Source: Paraburkholderia haematera
Lineage (GTDB): Bacteria; Pseudomonadota; Gammaproteobacteria; Burkholderiales; Burkholderiaceae
Assembly: GCF_905220975.1 (NCBI RefSeq)
Contig: NZ_CAJNBK010000004.1
Coordinates: 124,001 to 188,000, forward strand
Length of the DNA: 64,000 nucleotides
Direction: 5' to 3'
The translations under genes were made by a program, and so were the position numbers. Position 1 is the stretch's first letter. The number at the start of each line of letters is the position of its first letter. This document shows, one piece after another, positions 45,291-53,866 of the stretch. The notes under the pieces are model-generated. The model made no database searches. It was not told the DNA's origin and saw only the letters and a list, made by a program, of their open reading frames with translations.

Positions 45291-46451
45291 ATGAACAGAA
45301 GAGAAATGCTGGGATGGCTCGCGTCTGCTGGGGCGGCCGCCGGTGTGGGCGCAACGCTCGGCGTGCCTGCGGTGGCCGGCGAACTGGGCCTGTTCGGACG
45401 TGGCCATGGGTTCGCGAAAGGCGCGGACGTGTCGACGCTGCTGGAGCTCGAAGCCAATGGAGCGAAGTTTTACGAGCAGGGCATCCCGCTCGACTGTCTC
45501 TTCATGCTGAAGAGTCACGGCGTCGACTCGATCCGGATCAAAGTATGGAATGATCCTGGCAATCCGAATTTTTTTCCGGCAGACCAAAGCCCCGCAGCCG
45601 GTTATAACAACGCCGAACATGTCCGCGTGCTGGCTCGCCGCGCTGCCGCGCTCGGCATGCGCGTGCTGATCGACTTTCACTACAGCGACTGGTGGGCCGA
45701 TCCGGGCAAGCAGTATCCGCCTCATGACTGGGCCGGCAAGGATATCGAGCAAACCTGTGCGCTGTTGTCCGGGTACACGTCGAACGTCCTCAAGATGCTC
45801 AAGCACGACGGCGTGCATCCGGAGTGGGTTCAGGTCGGCAATGAAATCACGGGCGGCATGCTGTGGCCGCTCGGCAAGTACGACCAGTGGGACAACCTCG
45901 CGCAGTTGCTGAAGGCCGGGCACGACGCGGTCAAATCGGTCGATGAGCGGATCAAGGTCATGCTGCACCTCGACAGCGGCGGCAACAACGCGACAAGCCG
46001 CTGGTGGTTCGACAGCGCGGTACAGCGCGGCGTCACGTTCGATGTGATCGGCCTGTCCTACTATCCGCAGTGGCAAGGCTCGCTAGCCGACCTGCAGAAC
46101 AATGCGAACGATATGGCGACCCGCTACGACAAGGATGTGATGGTTGTCGAGACCGCCTATCCGTGGACGACCAGCGACGGCGATTCGGAACCCAACGCGA
46201 TGACAAACACCGGCTCCACAACGTTCCCGCAAACACCGGCTGGTCAGACGCAATTTATCGACGCGGTGATGGACATCGTGAAGGCGATACCCGGCGGTCA
46301 CGGCAAGGGGGTGTTCTGGTGGGAGCCGGAATGGATCCCTACGCCGAACGTCGGCTGGAAGGTCGGGGCGGGCGATCAGTGGGACAACAACACATTGTTC
46401 GATTTTCACGGGAACGCGTTGACGTCGCTGGATGCGTTTCGCAAGCGGTAG
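45291..46451 (+). CDS. ganB: GH53 endo-beta-1,4-galactanase, exported
   Basis: Arabinogalactan endo-beta-1,4-galactanase of 386 residues. The acid/base Glu is in EWVQVGNEITGGMLWPLG (about residue 185) and the nucleophile Glu in KDVMVVETAYPWTTSD (about residue 287). The conserved GHGKGVFWWEPEW lies near residue 345. The N-terminus MNRREMLGWLASAGAAAGVG is a Tat-like signal (twin Arg, weakly hydrophobic Ala/Gly core). It should cut the galactan side chains of pectin outside the cytoplasm, feeding the importer encoded upstream. It has its own possible operator. Confidence 0.93.
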   Translation: MNRREMLGWLASAGAAAGVGATLGVPAVAGELGLFGRGHGFAKGADVSTLLELEANGAKFYEQGIPLDCLFMLKSHGVDSIRIKVWNDPGNPNFFPADQSPAAGYNNAEHVRVLARRAAALGMRVLIDFHYSDWWADPGKQYPPHDWAGKDIEQTCALLSGYTSNVLKMLKHDGVHPEWVQVGNEITGGMLWPLGKYDQWDNLAQLLKAGHDAVKSVDERIKVMLHLDSGGNNATSRWWFDSAVQRGVTFDVIGLSYYPQWQGSLADLQNNANDMATRYDKDVMVVETAYPWTTSDGDSEPNAMTNTGSTTFPQTPAGQTQFIDAVMDIVKAIPGGHGKGVFWWEPEWIPTPNVGWKVGAGDQWDNNTLFDFHGNALTSLDAFRKR

Positions 46452-46487
46452 CTCTGGAGGCAGCGCAGCGACATGCTCTGGACGGAC

Positions 46488-46515
46488 CGCAGGCACTAGT
46501 TCGAGGGTGCCTGCG
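46488..46515. terminator. Hairpin between galactanase gene and small secreted protein gene
   Basis: CGCAGGCAC (46488-46496) pairs perfectly with GTGCCTGCG (46507-46515) around a 10-base loop. Only a weak T run follows. It sits between two convergent genes and overlaps the 3' end of the leftward one, so it may end transcription from both sides. Confidence 0.5.
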
Positions 46516-46825
46516 ATTTGTGCTGGTTTGCACAGTCCGAGGTGAACGCCATGCTGGCCTGGTCGGGGGTCATGTGCGGCGCGTCCGGGCTGTAGATCTT
46601 ATCGATGATGATAGCGACCGCTTGCCGGTCGGACTCACCCTTGTAGTACTTTGCCGCTTGAGCAAGCGCCTGCTCTTTCGTCTTTTTGTGCGCCCGCCAC
46701 GATGCTACCTGGCCGGCGATATCGCCGATCGCAAAACACTGATCGCTGACTGTCTGGGCAATGGCCTTCACGGCCGGCTGGGTGAGGCACGCCACGAGTA
46801 CTGCCGATACAACTACGCGTTTCAT
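46496..46825 (-). CDS. Small secreted protein with paired Cys
   Basis: I set the start at ATG 46825 (MKRVVVSAVLVACLTQPAVK), giving 109 residues with a clear Sec signal; the frame is open to 46900. The mature part has Cys in SDQCFAI and TSDCANQ and the pattern TKEQALAQAA...IIIDKIYSPDAPHMTPDQASMAF. It resembles the protein at 33391-33798 in Cys placement, the KE-containing helix, the I-D-x-I/L-Y segment and the P-x-QA segment. The function is unknown. It is convergent to the galactanase gene. Confidence 0.7.
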   Translation of the reverse strand: MKRVVVSAVLVACLTQPAVKAIAQTVSDQCFAIGDIAGQVASWRAHKKTKEQALAQAAKYYKGESDRQAVAIIIDKIYSPDAPHMTPDQASMAFTSDCANQHKSQAPSN

Positions 46826-47214
46826 GACCAAAATCCTGGCGTTAAATGGTTGACGGTGCGCAAGCGGTGGTATTCCCATCGCGGCAATCGAACGAATCAA
46901 ATAGCCGCGTAGTTTATCGGGAAGTGGGACGTGCCGCTTTTTTTAACCGCGCTAGCTCACTCGTGGCTGTTTGGCAGGCCGCATCTTGCTTAAGGTTTAG
47001 ATAAGGTTGGTGCTGTATGGTCCGGCCAAGGATTTTTCTATGCGTGACGAGGTGCATGAGATTTTTCTGTGGTTGGGCGAAATAACTGGCAATTAAATAG
47101 GAATACGATATAAAAATTGCGAACGATTGAAGGCGTTTCGTTGGCTCATCGTCATGAATTCTTAGCGTGCGAAAGATATGGTAGTGAATATCCCACTGAC
47201 GATAATCAAATACC
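46826..47214. other. AT-rich intergenic region
   Basis: About 390 bases between divergent genes, visibly richer in A and T than the neighbours from about 46910 on (for example cgatataaaaattgc at 47106-47120). An open frame on the minus strand (46914-47216) exists, but it has no ribosome site or familiar sequence and I do not call it. The promoter of the downstream lipoprotein gene probably lies here. Confidence 0.5.
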
Positions 47215-48309
47215 ATGAATTCATTCAAAATAACGTGTATTGCGGGCTTGGTCTCGGTGCTTGCCGCATGCGGAGGGAGCGACAACGTATCGACCGCTTC
47301 GGGTACGACGCCGTCTTCGTCATCGAGCATTCCTGTTCCCTCATCGGTCGCGGCGGCTCAGTCGGGCTACAAGATCTCGGTGTTCGCCAAGGCGCCCGGC
47401 ACGCTTCGCCCGGACGATCTGCTTCTGCACGGCGGCAATATCTTCGCCATCGCTCAGGACAACAATAACAATCCGGATGGCACCAACGTCGCAGGCACCA
47501 CGCCGCAGAGCCAGGTAATCGAGTACGACATGAGCGGTAACGTTGTGCGCACATTCAATGTGCCGGGGCACCCCGACGGCCTGATGGAATACGATTCGCA
47601 CACCATTTGGGTTAGCACCAACGAAGACGCTGACACGATGATCATCGTGATCGATACCACGGCGAATACCCAGACGACGTTGACGCCGGATACGGCGCCG
47701 ATCCACGGCGGCGGCCTGGACGATATGAAGATGCTCAACGGCGTCGTGTATACCAGCGCGTCCAATCCGAACGTGGGTGCGGCCACCGCGACGGCATCCA
47801 ACGGTGTGAGCACGGTGCCGGCGGTGTACAGCGTCACGCTGAATTCGGACCATCAGACGTTCCATCTGACGCCCGTGCTGATGGGCAACGCGACAGCGAA
47901 CAACATCCCCACCAATACGCAAGTCACGCTCAATATGACCGACCCGGATTCGATGGCGGCCGATCCGAGCGGCAACCTGGTCGTGGATAGCCAGCAGGAT
48001 TCGGAACTGGTGTTCGTCTCCAACCCCGGTGCGAATCAGTCGGTGAGCGTGCTGCCGTTGACGCTGTATGGCAATTCGTGGCCTGTTGACGACACCCGTT
48101 GGGCGCCGTCAGGAAATTCGTTCATGCTGCTGGCCGACAACAAGGCGCAATTGATCTATCGGATCGATGCAACCGCAGGCTTCACGGCCGGCACGGCTTA
48201 CAGCGCGGGCCAGGGCACCCTCCTGCAAACGAATACGTCCACCGGGGTGATGACGCCTGTTTTCACGGGCTTGGGCACGCCGCACGGACTGATTTTCGTC
48301 AACCAGTAA
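47215..48309 (+). CDS. Lipoprotein, probable beta-propeller-like
   Basis: The 364-residue protein has a lipoprotein signal ending VLAAC-GGSDN (lipid-modified Cys at residue 19), followed by a Ser/Thr/Pro linker. The rest consists of repeated strand-rich segments with NHL/SMP-30-like spacing: DDLLLHGGNIFAIAQDNNNN, QVIEYDMSGNVVRTFNVPGH, DSMAADPSGNLVVDSQQDSE, GLGTPHGLIFVNQ. This suggests a beta-propeller anchored at the outer membrane. The function is not known. A 10-bp hairpin follows the stop. Confidence 0.72.
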   Translation: MNSFKITCIAGLVSVLAACGGSDNVSTASGTTPSSSSSIPVPSSVAAAQSGYKISVFAKAPGTLRPDDLLLHGGNIFAIAQDNNNNPDGTNVAGTTPQSQVIEYDMSGNVVRTFNVPGHPDGLMEYDSHTIWVSTNEDADTMIIVIDTTANTQTTLTPDTAPIHGGGLDDMKMLNGVVYTSASNPNVGAATATASNGVSTVPAVYSVTLNSDHQTFHLTPVLMGNATANNIPTNTQVTLNMTDPDSMAADPSGNLVVDSQQDSELVFVSNPGANQSVSVLPLTLYGNSWPVDDTRWAPSGNSFMLLADNKAQLIYRIDATAGFTAGTAYSAGQGTLLQTNTSTGVMTPVFTGLGTPHGLIFVNQ

Positions 48310-48321
48310 GAGCAGCAAGTC

Positions 48322-48346
48322 AATGGGCCGCCTGTAGCGGCCCATT
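48322..48346 (+). terminator. Terminator-like hairpin after the lipoprotein gene
   Basis: AATGGGCCGC (48322-48331) pairs perfectly with GCGGCCCATT (48337-48346) around a 5-base loop. No U run follows, so it could be a bidirectional or incomplete terminator between two convergent genes. Confidence 0.65.
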
Positions 48347-48383
48347 CAACCCGCCTGCGTCTGCGGGATTGCGCGGCTCCTGA

Positions 48384-49742
48384 TCAATGCCCAAACGACT
48401 CCGCTTTCGCGCCAGCCTCGGCCGTCACATGCGGGCGTGCTGCCTGCTTGATCAATAAGGCCACGCACGAGATCAGGCCCGCGACCGCGACCGTCGCGAA
48501 GATGCCGCCGAACGTGAAGTGGCGGCGCGTCAGCTCGGCCACGAGGAACGAGCCCGCGATCCCGCCGAAGCGGCCGATCCCCAGCATCCACGCCACGCCC
48601 GTGCCGCGACCTTGAGTCGGATAAAACGCGGCGGCCAGCGCCGGCAGCGACGATTGTGCGGTATTCATCAGCACGCCCGCGACGAACACGATGAACACCA
48701 GCGCGCCCACGTTGCCGACCGCCTGGCCGATGAAGTACACGCTCACAGCGGTCAGCGCGTAGCAGGCCGCAATGATGCGGTTCGCGTTGAAGCGGTCCAT
48801 CAGCACGCCGCACAGCACGGCGCCCACGCCGCCGAGCGGGAACAGCGCGGAAATCAACGTCGCGCGTTGCGGCGTGAGTCCGGCGTCCTTCAGCAGGATC
48901 GGCATCCAGTTGATCGAGGCGTAGAAGATCACGAGGCCCATGAAGTAAGCAATCCACAGCATGACCGAGCCAATGATGTACGAACGCGAGAGCACCACGC
49001 TCATGCCCTTGCCGCCGGTTTGCGGCGCGGTCTCCGTCATGATGAAGCTGCCGGCTTCGGCGGCGTCGCTCGAAATGCGCGCGAGCGCTGCGCGAATCCG
49101 TTCAACTGGCTTGCTATTGGCCACCATGTAGCGAACCGACTCCGGCATCTTCACGACCAGCACGATCAGCAGGACCAGCGGCGTGATACCGCCGAGCAGC
49201 AGCACGCTGCGCCAGCCGAAGTGCGGAATCATCCACGCAGCGAGAAAGCCGCCGAAGGCCGCGCCCAAAGGAAAGCCGCAGAACATCAGATTGATCACGG
49301 TCGCGCGGCGGCGATCCGGGCAGTATTCGCCCATCATGGTCACGGCGTTCGGCATGGCCGCACCGAGGCCGACGCCGGTGATGAAGCGCAACATCGTGAG
49401 GTGTTCGATGCTGTTCGAGAACGCCGAAGCGAAGCAGGCCACACCGAACAGGAGCACCGAGCCGAGCAGCATCGAGCGCCGGCCGAGCCGGTCGGACAGC
49501 GGCCCTGAGCCAAGCGCGCCGCACGCGAGGCCGAACAGCGCCGCGCTGAGCACTGGCGCGAGCGCCGGCCGGGTGATGCCCCATTCAGCGATCAGCGACG
49601 GTGCAATGAAGCCGATCGCGGCTGTGTCAAAACCGTCCAGCAGGACGATGACGAAACACATGAAAAAAATGAGCCACTGGAACGGCGAGAAGGGATGGTC
49701 GTTGATAAACGTTTGAACGTTCACGGCGGTGCTGCGGCTCAT
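48384..49742 (-). CDS. MFS transporter, aromatic acid:H+ symporter (AAHS) type
   Basis: The 452-residue protein has twelve predicted membrane helices. The motif MCFVIVLLDGFDTAAIGFIA in helix 1 (about residue 28-47) and GPLSDRLGRRSML in loop 2-3 are typical of the AAHS branch (PcaK, BenK, VanK). The 4-helix segment MLRFITGVGLGAAMPNAVTM also fits. Such proteins import protonated aromatic acids. No aromatic catabolic gene is adjacent except the Rieske-type oxygenase 26 kb away. The porin remnant upstream may once have been its partner gene. Confidence 0.88.
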   Translation of the reverse strand: MSRSTAVNVQTFINDHPFSPFQWLIFFMCFVIVLLDGFDTAAIGFIAPSLIAEWGITRPALAPVLSAALFGLACGALGSGPLSDRLGRRSMLLGSVLLFGVACFASAFSNSIEHLTMLRFITGVGLGAAMPNAVTMMGEYCPDRRRATVINLMFCGFPLGAAFGGFLAAWMIPHFGWRSVLLLGGITPLVLLIVLVVKMPESVRYMVANSKPVERIRAALARISSDAAEAGSFIMTETAPQTGGKGMSVVLSRSYIIGSVMLWIAYFMGLVIFYASINWMPILLKDAGLTPQRATLISALFPLGGVGAVLCGVLMDRFNANRIIAACYALTAVSVYFIGQAVGNVGALVFIVFVAGVLMNTAQSSLPALAAAFYPTQGRGTGVAWMLGIGRFGGIAGSFLVAELTRRHFTFGGIFATVAVAGLISCVALLIKQAARPHVTAEAGAKAESFGH

Positions 49743-49817
49743 GGTGGTCTCCTGACATGCAGAACATGGGAAGGCTCGCCGTCACGAACCTTCCTTTCTT
49801 TTACGATCGTACGCTGG

Positions 49818-50010
49818 TTAGAAGCGGTGCACGATGCCTACGCCGGCAACGCACGGGCTGCGCGACGACGACGGCGCGCTCGGCAAGCCGTCGCCTATGG
49901 TCGCAGTGGCCGTGATGGTGTGGCCCGAACCCGTCGTGTCGAGCGTGTTGCATGTTGGTGCGCTGGAACGCCTGCGGCGCGCATCCGATTTGTTCGCATA
50001 TAGAACGCTG
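49818..50010 (-). pseudogene. Remnant of a general porin (3' end)
   Basis: On the minus strand the reading frame ends VAGVGIVHRF followed by TAA at 49818-49820; porins of Burkholderia-type bacteria typically end in such an aromatic HRF/HKF strand. Upstream the frame gives SGHTITATATIGDGLPSAPS. A neighbouring frame then gives PQAFQRTNMQHA (about 49942-49980), and the first frame resumes with LYANKSDA. Together these resemble the last strands of a porin, interrupted by two small frameshifts. There is no start and no upstream body; further minus-strand sequence to about 50112 is unrecognisable. The rest of the 480-base gap to 50223 holds no gene. Confidence 0.65.
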
Positions 50011-50223
50011 ATTCATTATGCGAACGACCTCGAACTGTAAGTAGTTTGACAAAGAGGAGCAACGCGGGATTACCCGACTATATTGCAGATGCCCACGAAT
50101 GGGGCGGAGCAAAGGAATAGCGGGAACGGTTGTGGATGCCGCAGCGAGGGGGGGCGTCGGGAGTGCGGCTTGGGGCAGGGTGAGACGGGAGCGAGCGCCG
50201 GGAGACGGCGCTCGGGGTAGGGC

Positions 50224-50574
50224 TCAGAAGATCACGTAAACTTTTCGCATGGTTTCCTCGACTTCCCAAAGCCCTTCTGTATTGGCTTCGAAAAAGAGCG
50301 TGTCGCCGCTTTCAAAATGGACGGTCTCTTCGTTATCGGGTGTAAAGCGGCCGCGCCCCGCGAGGAAGTGCATCACCTCGGCCTGCTTGATCGAGCGGCG
50401 ATACGTGCCGGTCGTGCACTCGAAAATGCCGGTGTCGATAGCTTCGCTGCCCTTGATGACGCGCTGCACACCCGACACCTGGAGCGGTGTTGTGCCGGGC
50501 AGCCCCGCAGTGCCCCAGTCCTCCAGATTCGGCAGACTCACGCTTTGTTTGATGCTTTGAACCTTCATGTTCAC
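50224..50574 (-). CDS. Small cupin-domain protein (DUF861/cupin_3 type)
   Basis: The 116-residue single cupin has the two conserved stretches: GIFECTTGTYRRSIKQAEVM with HFLAGRGRFT (about 50-80), and FESGDTLFFEANTEGLWEVE (about 87-106). Metal-ligand His are few. Members bind small molecules or act in amino-acid or ureide metabolism; the function here is unknown. It follows the aspartoacylase-like gene by 28 bases and the dehydrogenase gene lies upstream, so the three may form an operon. Confidence 0.8.
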   Translation of the reverse strand: MNMKVQSIKQSVSLPNLEDWGTAGLPGTTPLQVSGVQRVIKGSEAIDTGIFECTTGTYRRSIKQAEVMHFLAGRGRFTPDNEETVHFESGDTLFFEANTEGLWEVEETMRKVYVIF

Positions 50575-50602
50575 GTTACCTTTTGAATGTGCGGGAGCCG
50601 AT

Positions 50603-51604
50603 TCATCGGCCGGCCGTATTGAAACTCGTGTTTGCGTTCGAGACGGTCTGTTCGATCTTGCCCAGCCGCACGACGGTAACGCCTGGGCGCAACTGCCGCA
50701 GCGACGGCATCACCAGCATGCAGTTATCGTAAGGCGTGACCACCGCTTCGCCATTCGACCAGCCGATCACCGCGCCGGCATCCGGAAAGATCTCCAGGCC
50801 GGTGTACGGCGCCGCGAAACGAAAATCCATGCTGGTCGCGACCACCGGTTGCGTCACGCGAACAATGTGTTGGGCGGGCGGCAGCGGCGCCAGCCAGCCG
50901 CCCGGCAGATCCGCTTCGTCGATCACGCCGGCCAGCAGCAGGAAGCGCGCGGTCGTGTCGCGCGCCACGGCAACCGCGCTCTGTTCCCAGTGTTGTCCGC
51001 ATTCGATCAGCAACGCGTTTTTTGCACTGTCCGCCGAGCCGAAGCCTTCGTAATCGCGCATGCGGCGACCCTCGGGATGACCTGCGTCACAGATCACCGT
51101 GGCGGGCGTGCCGAGACGCACCGCGAGGTCGATGCCTTTCTGCAGCGGTCCCGCCACGATCAGCGGCTTGCTCTTCTCATGCATCGAATGCAGATCGAGC
51201 AGCATGTCCACGGTGTCGGTCACCGGGCGTATTTCGCGTGCGCGGGCCAATTCGCTCGACGTGCTCGATGTGTCGTCGAGCATCGCGGCGGTCCACACGC
51301 GATTGAAGTCCTGATCGACGAAGCGGGCCGCGTCGGGCTTTGCAGGATCGAAACGCTGGTAGGCCGCGACGTTCGCAAAGGCGAGCGTGAGGCATCCGCG
51401 ACGCGGCCTTAAGCCGCGGCGCAGCAGTTCGTCGACGACGATCGCCCCGCACACTTCGTTGCCGTGCGTGAGCGCGTTGATCATCACATGCGGTCCCGGC
51501 ACGCCCGAGTCGAACGTATGAACGTAGGCGATGCCGGACGACGATTGTTCGTGAACCGAAATATCCGGGAACTCGACTTCGATGGGGTAGATTTCCGTGC
51601 TCAT
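50603..51604 (-). CDS. Succinylglutamate desuccinylase/aspartoacylase family protein
   Basis: A 333-residue zinc-dependent M14-like hydrolase. The HxxE zinc site is in NALTHGNEVCGAIVVDELLR (about 44-63), and a third ligand is in VDMLLDLHSMHEKSKPL (about residue 145-160). The Arg pair LRPRRGCLTLAFANVAAYQR follows the first site. It would cleave an N-acyl or amide bond of an amino-acid-like or dicarboxylic substrate. Its neighbours, a D-malate/tartrate-type dehydrogenase and a small cupin, point to use of a hydroxy-dicarboxylate derivative; this is inference. Confidence 0.83.
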   Translation of the reverse strand: MSTEIYPIEVEFPDISVHEQSSSGIAYVHTFDSGVPGPHVMINALTHGNEVCGAIVVDELLRRGLRPRRGCLTLAFANVAAYQRFDPAKPDAARFVDQDFNRVWTAAMLDDTSSTSSELARAREIRPVTDTVDMLLDLHSMHEKSKPLIVAGPLQKGIDLAVRLGTPATVICDAGHPEGRRMRDYEGFGSADSAKNALLIECGQHWEQSAVAVARDTTARFLLLAGVIDEADLPGGWLAPLPPAQHIVRVTQPVVATSMDFRFAAPYTGLEIFPDAGAVIGWSNGEAVVTPYDNCMLVMPSLRQLRPGVTVVRLGKIEQTVSNANTSFNTAGR

Positions 51605-51642
51605 TCGAAAGTGTCCTCGAGAGAGGGTTGGGGCCGACAGGC

Positions 51643-52725
51643 TCAGGCGAGTTTCCCAGCGATCGCCTGACCGACTTCGGTGGTGTTCGCCTTGCCGCCG
51701 AGATCGCCGGTATGCGGGCCTTCGATCAGCGTTGCTTCGATCGCCGCGAGAATCGCGTCATGCGCCTCGCGTTCCGCGCCCTCATGCTTGCCCAGGAAGT
51801 CGAGCATCATCGCGGCCGACCAGATCATCGCGATCGGATTGGCGATGTTTTTACCGGCGATATCGGGCGCCGAACCGTGCACCGGCTCGAACAGCGACGG
51901 AAACTTGCGATCCGGGTTCAGATTGCCCGACGGCGCGAGGCCGATCGTGCCCGTGCAGGCAGGACCGAGATCGGAGAGGATGTCGCCGAACAGATTGGTT
52001 GCGACCACGACGTCGAAGCGGTCCGGGTTCAGCACGAAGCGCGCACAGAGAATGTCGATGTGCTGCTTGTCCCACGTCACATCTGGATACTGCGCCGCGA
52101 TACCGGCCGCGCATTTGTCCCACCACGGCATGCTGATCGCTATGCCGTTGCTCTTCGTGGCCACGGTGATCTTCTTGCGTTCGCGCCGTTGCGCGAGATC
52201 GAACGCGAACTTCAGCACACGCTCGCTACCGTGCCGCGTGAACACGGATTCCTGCAGCACGAACTCGCGCTCGGTGCCTTCGAACATGACGCCGCCCACC
52301 GACGAATATTCGCCCTCGGTGTTCTCGCGCACGATCCAGAAATCGATGTCGCCCGGCTTGCGGCCCGCGAGCGGCGAAGGCACACCGGCGAAGAGCCGGG
52401 CAGGGCGCAGGTTGATGTACTGATCGAATTCGCGCCGGAACTTCAGCAGCGACCCCCACAGCGAGATATGGTCAGGCACGGTGTCGGGCCAGCCAACCGC
52501 GCCGAACAGAATCGCGTCGGCCGATTGCAGTTGGGCTTTCCAGTCGTCCGGCATCATCTTGCCGTGCCTCGCGTAGTAATCGCAGCTTGCCCATTCAATG
52601 TGCTGATACTCCAGTTCGATGCCGAAGCGCTTTTGCACCGTGTCCAGCACGCGAATGGCTTCCGGCATCACTTCGACACCGATGCCGTCGCCGGGTATGA
52701 CCGCAATCCGATATTTCTTCGACAT
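51643..52725 (-). CDS. dmlA: D-malate/tartrate dehydrogenase family enzyme
   Basis: A beta-decarboxylating dehydrogenase of the isopropylmalate/isocitrate type, 360 residues. MSKKYRIAVIPGDGIGVEVM opens the family fold. The substrate loop YINLRPARLFAGVPSPL (about 115-130) and the NAD/Mg region LCARFVLNPDRFDVVVATNLFGDILSD have the TtuC/DmlA pattern. Such enzymes convert D-malate to pyruvate and CO2 and also oxidise tartrate. A LysR regulator of the DmlR kind is divergent from it, as in E. coli. That pairing supports a D-malate role. Confidence 0.86.
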   Translation of the reverse strand: MSKKYRIAVIPGDGIGVEVMPEAIRVLDTVQKRFGIELEYQHIEWASCDYYARHGKMMPDDWKAQLQSADAILFGAVGWPDTVPDHISLWGSLLKFRREFDQYINLRPARLFAGVPSPLAGRKPGDIDFWIVRENTEGEYSSVGGVMFEGTEREFVLQESVFTRHGSERVLKFAFDLAQRRERKKITVATKSNGIAISMPWWDKCAAGIAAQYPDVTWDKQHIDILCARFVLNPDRFDVVVATNLFGDILSDLGPACTGTIGLAPSGNLNPDRKFPSLFEPVHGSAPDIAGKNIANPIAMIWSAAMMLDFLGKHEGAEREAHDAILAAIEATLIEGPHTGDLGGKANTTEVGQAIAGKLA

Positions 52726-52806
52726 GTTCCTGCTCCTCCTATTTGGGCGTTCGGCGGTTCAACGATTCAACGATTCGATTGCGGTTATTTTATTCCTGCC
52801 GTTTGA

Positions 52807-52832
52807 GCTTAAAATGGTCGCTTTAGTTAAGC
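52807..52832. promoter_or_regulatory. Interrupted dyad GCTTAA-N14-TTAAGC
   Basis: Perfect 6-base arms at 52807-52812 and 52827-52832 in the gap between the divergent dehydrogenase and LysR genes. The overall length of 26 bases suits a LysR-type binding site, but the arms are not the usual T-N11-A form. Confidence 0.45.
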
Positions 52833-52837
52833 CACTG

Positions 52838-52852
52838 TGCACGATTCGTGCA
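52838..52852. promoter_or_regulatory. 15-base palindrome TGCACGATTCGTGCA
   Basis: A perfect palindrome (7-base arms around a central T) 14 bases before the LysR start codon. It may be an autoregulatory site, perhaps bound by another regulator. Confidence 0.5.
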
Positions 52853-52866
52853 TAAACGGAAACCCT

Positions 52867-53811
52867 ATGAACGCCGTTCCGTCACCCGATCTCGGCGATT
52901 TGCGCGTGTTTTGTGAAGTGGCGCGCAAATCGAGTTTCAGCGCGGCGGCGGAGGCGCTGTCGGTGTCCGCGGCGTATGTCAGCAAACGCATCAATGTGCT
53001 CGAGACTACGCTCGGTACGCGGTTATTGCATCGCTCCACTCGGCGCGTCGCGATTACCGAGGCCGGCGAGCGCGTCTACACATGGGCCGAAAAGATTCTC
53101 GACGACGTCGATCAACTGGTGGAAGACGTCTCCACTACGCGCCGCATTCCCGGCGGCAAGCTGCGCATCTCCAGCAGCTTCGGTTTCGGCCGCCGTTTCG
53201 TGGCGCCCGCGCTGGCCCGCTTCTCCGAGCGATATCCACAACTGAGCGTGAGGCTCGATCTGTTCGACCGTCTCGTCGACGTGGGCGGCGAAGGCTTCGA
53301 CCTCGATATCCGGATCGGCGACGAGATCGCTCCGCACCTGATTGCGAAGCGGCTCGCGTCGAATCATCGTGTGTTATGCGCTTCGCCCGGTTATCTCGCA
53401 CGGCATGGCACGCCGCGGCAACTCGCCGATCTGTCCGCACATGCGTGTCTTGCTATCAAGGAGCGCGACCATCCATTCGGTCTGTGGCGCTTGAATGTGC
53501 GCGGCGAAACGGCGTCGATCAAGGTCACCGGGCCGCTTTCCACCAATCACGGCGAAGTGGCCGTGCAATGGGCGTTGGCCGGTCGCGGGATCGTGTTGCG
53601 CTCGATGTGGGACGTGCGTCCGTTGCTCGACAGTGGCCAGTTGCAGCAGATTCTTCCCGAGGTCACGCAACCCGCGAACCTGTGGGCGGTGTACCCGGCG
53701 CGGCTTGCGCAATCGGCGAAGGTGCGGGTGTGCGTCGACTTTCTGAGCGAGGAATTCGCGCAATGGAGTCCGCCGCCTGAGACGGCGGCACCTTCAGGAC
53801 AGGCGACCTGA
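52867..53811 (+). CDS. LysR-family regulator, DmlR-like
   Basis: The start is ATG 52867 (MNAVPSPDLGDLRVFCEVAR), giving 314 residues; the frame is open to 52837. The winged helix-turn-helix is at about 8-65 (SSFSAAAEALSVSAAYVSKR), followed by a linker helix and an effector domain with LRISSSFGFGRRFVAPALAR near 100. Divergent placement to the D-malate/tartrate-type dehydrogenase gene is the DmlR arrangement. It would activate that gene in response to its substrate. Confidence 0.85.
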   Translation: MNAVPSPDLGDLRVFCEVARKSSFSAAAEALSVSAAYVSKRINVLETTLGTRLLHRSTRRVAITEAGERVYTWAEKILDDVDQLVEDVSTTRRIPGGKLRISSSFGFGRRFVAPALARFSERYPQLSVRLDLFDRLVDVGGEGFDLDIRIGDEIAPHLIAKRLASNHRVLCASPGYLARHGTPRQLADLSAHACLAIKERDHPFGLWRLNVRGETASIKVTGPLSTNHGEVAVQWALAGRGIVLRSMWDVRPLLDSGQLQQILPEVTQPANLWAVYPARLAQSAKVRVCVDFLSEEFAQWSPPPETAAPSGQAT

Positions 53812-53866
53812 ATTCGAAAACGGCCCGCGCCGGATCAAGACCTCAAGACGTTATCCGCCGTATCGA

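Noticed and set aside
46914..47216. A 100-residue minus-strand open frame in the AT-rich gap
   Set aside because: It has no ribosome site, no recognised family and overlaps the start of the lipoprotein gene.
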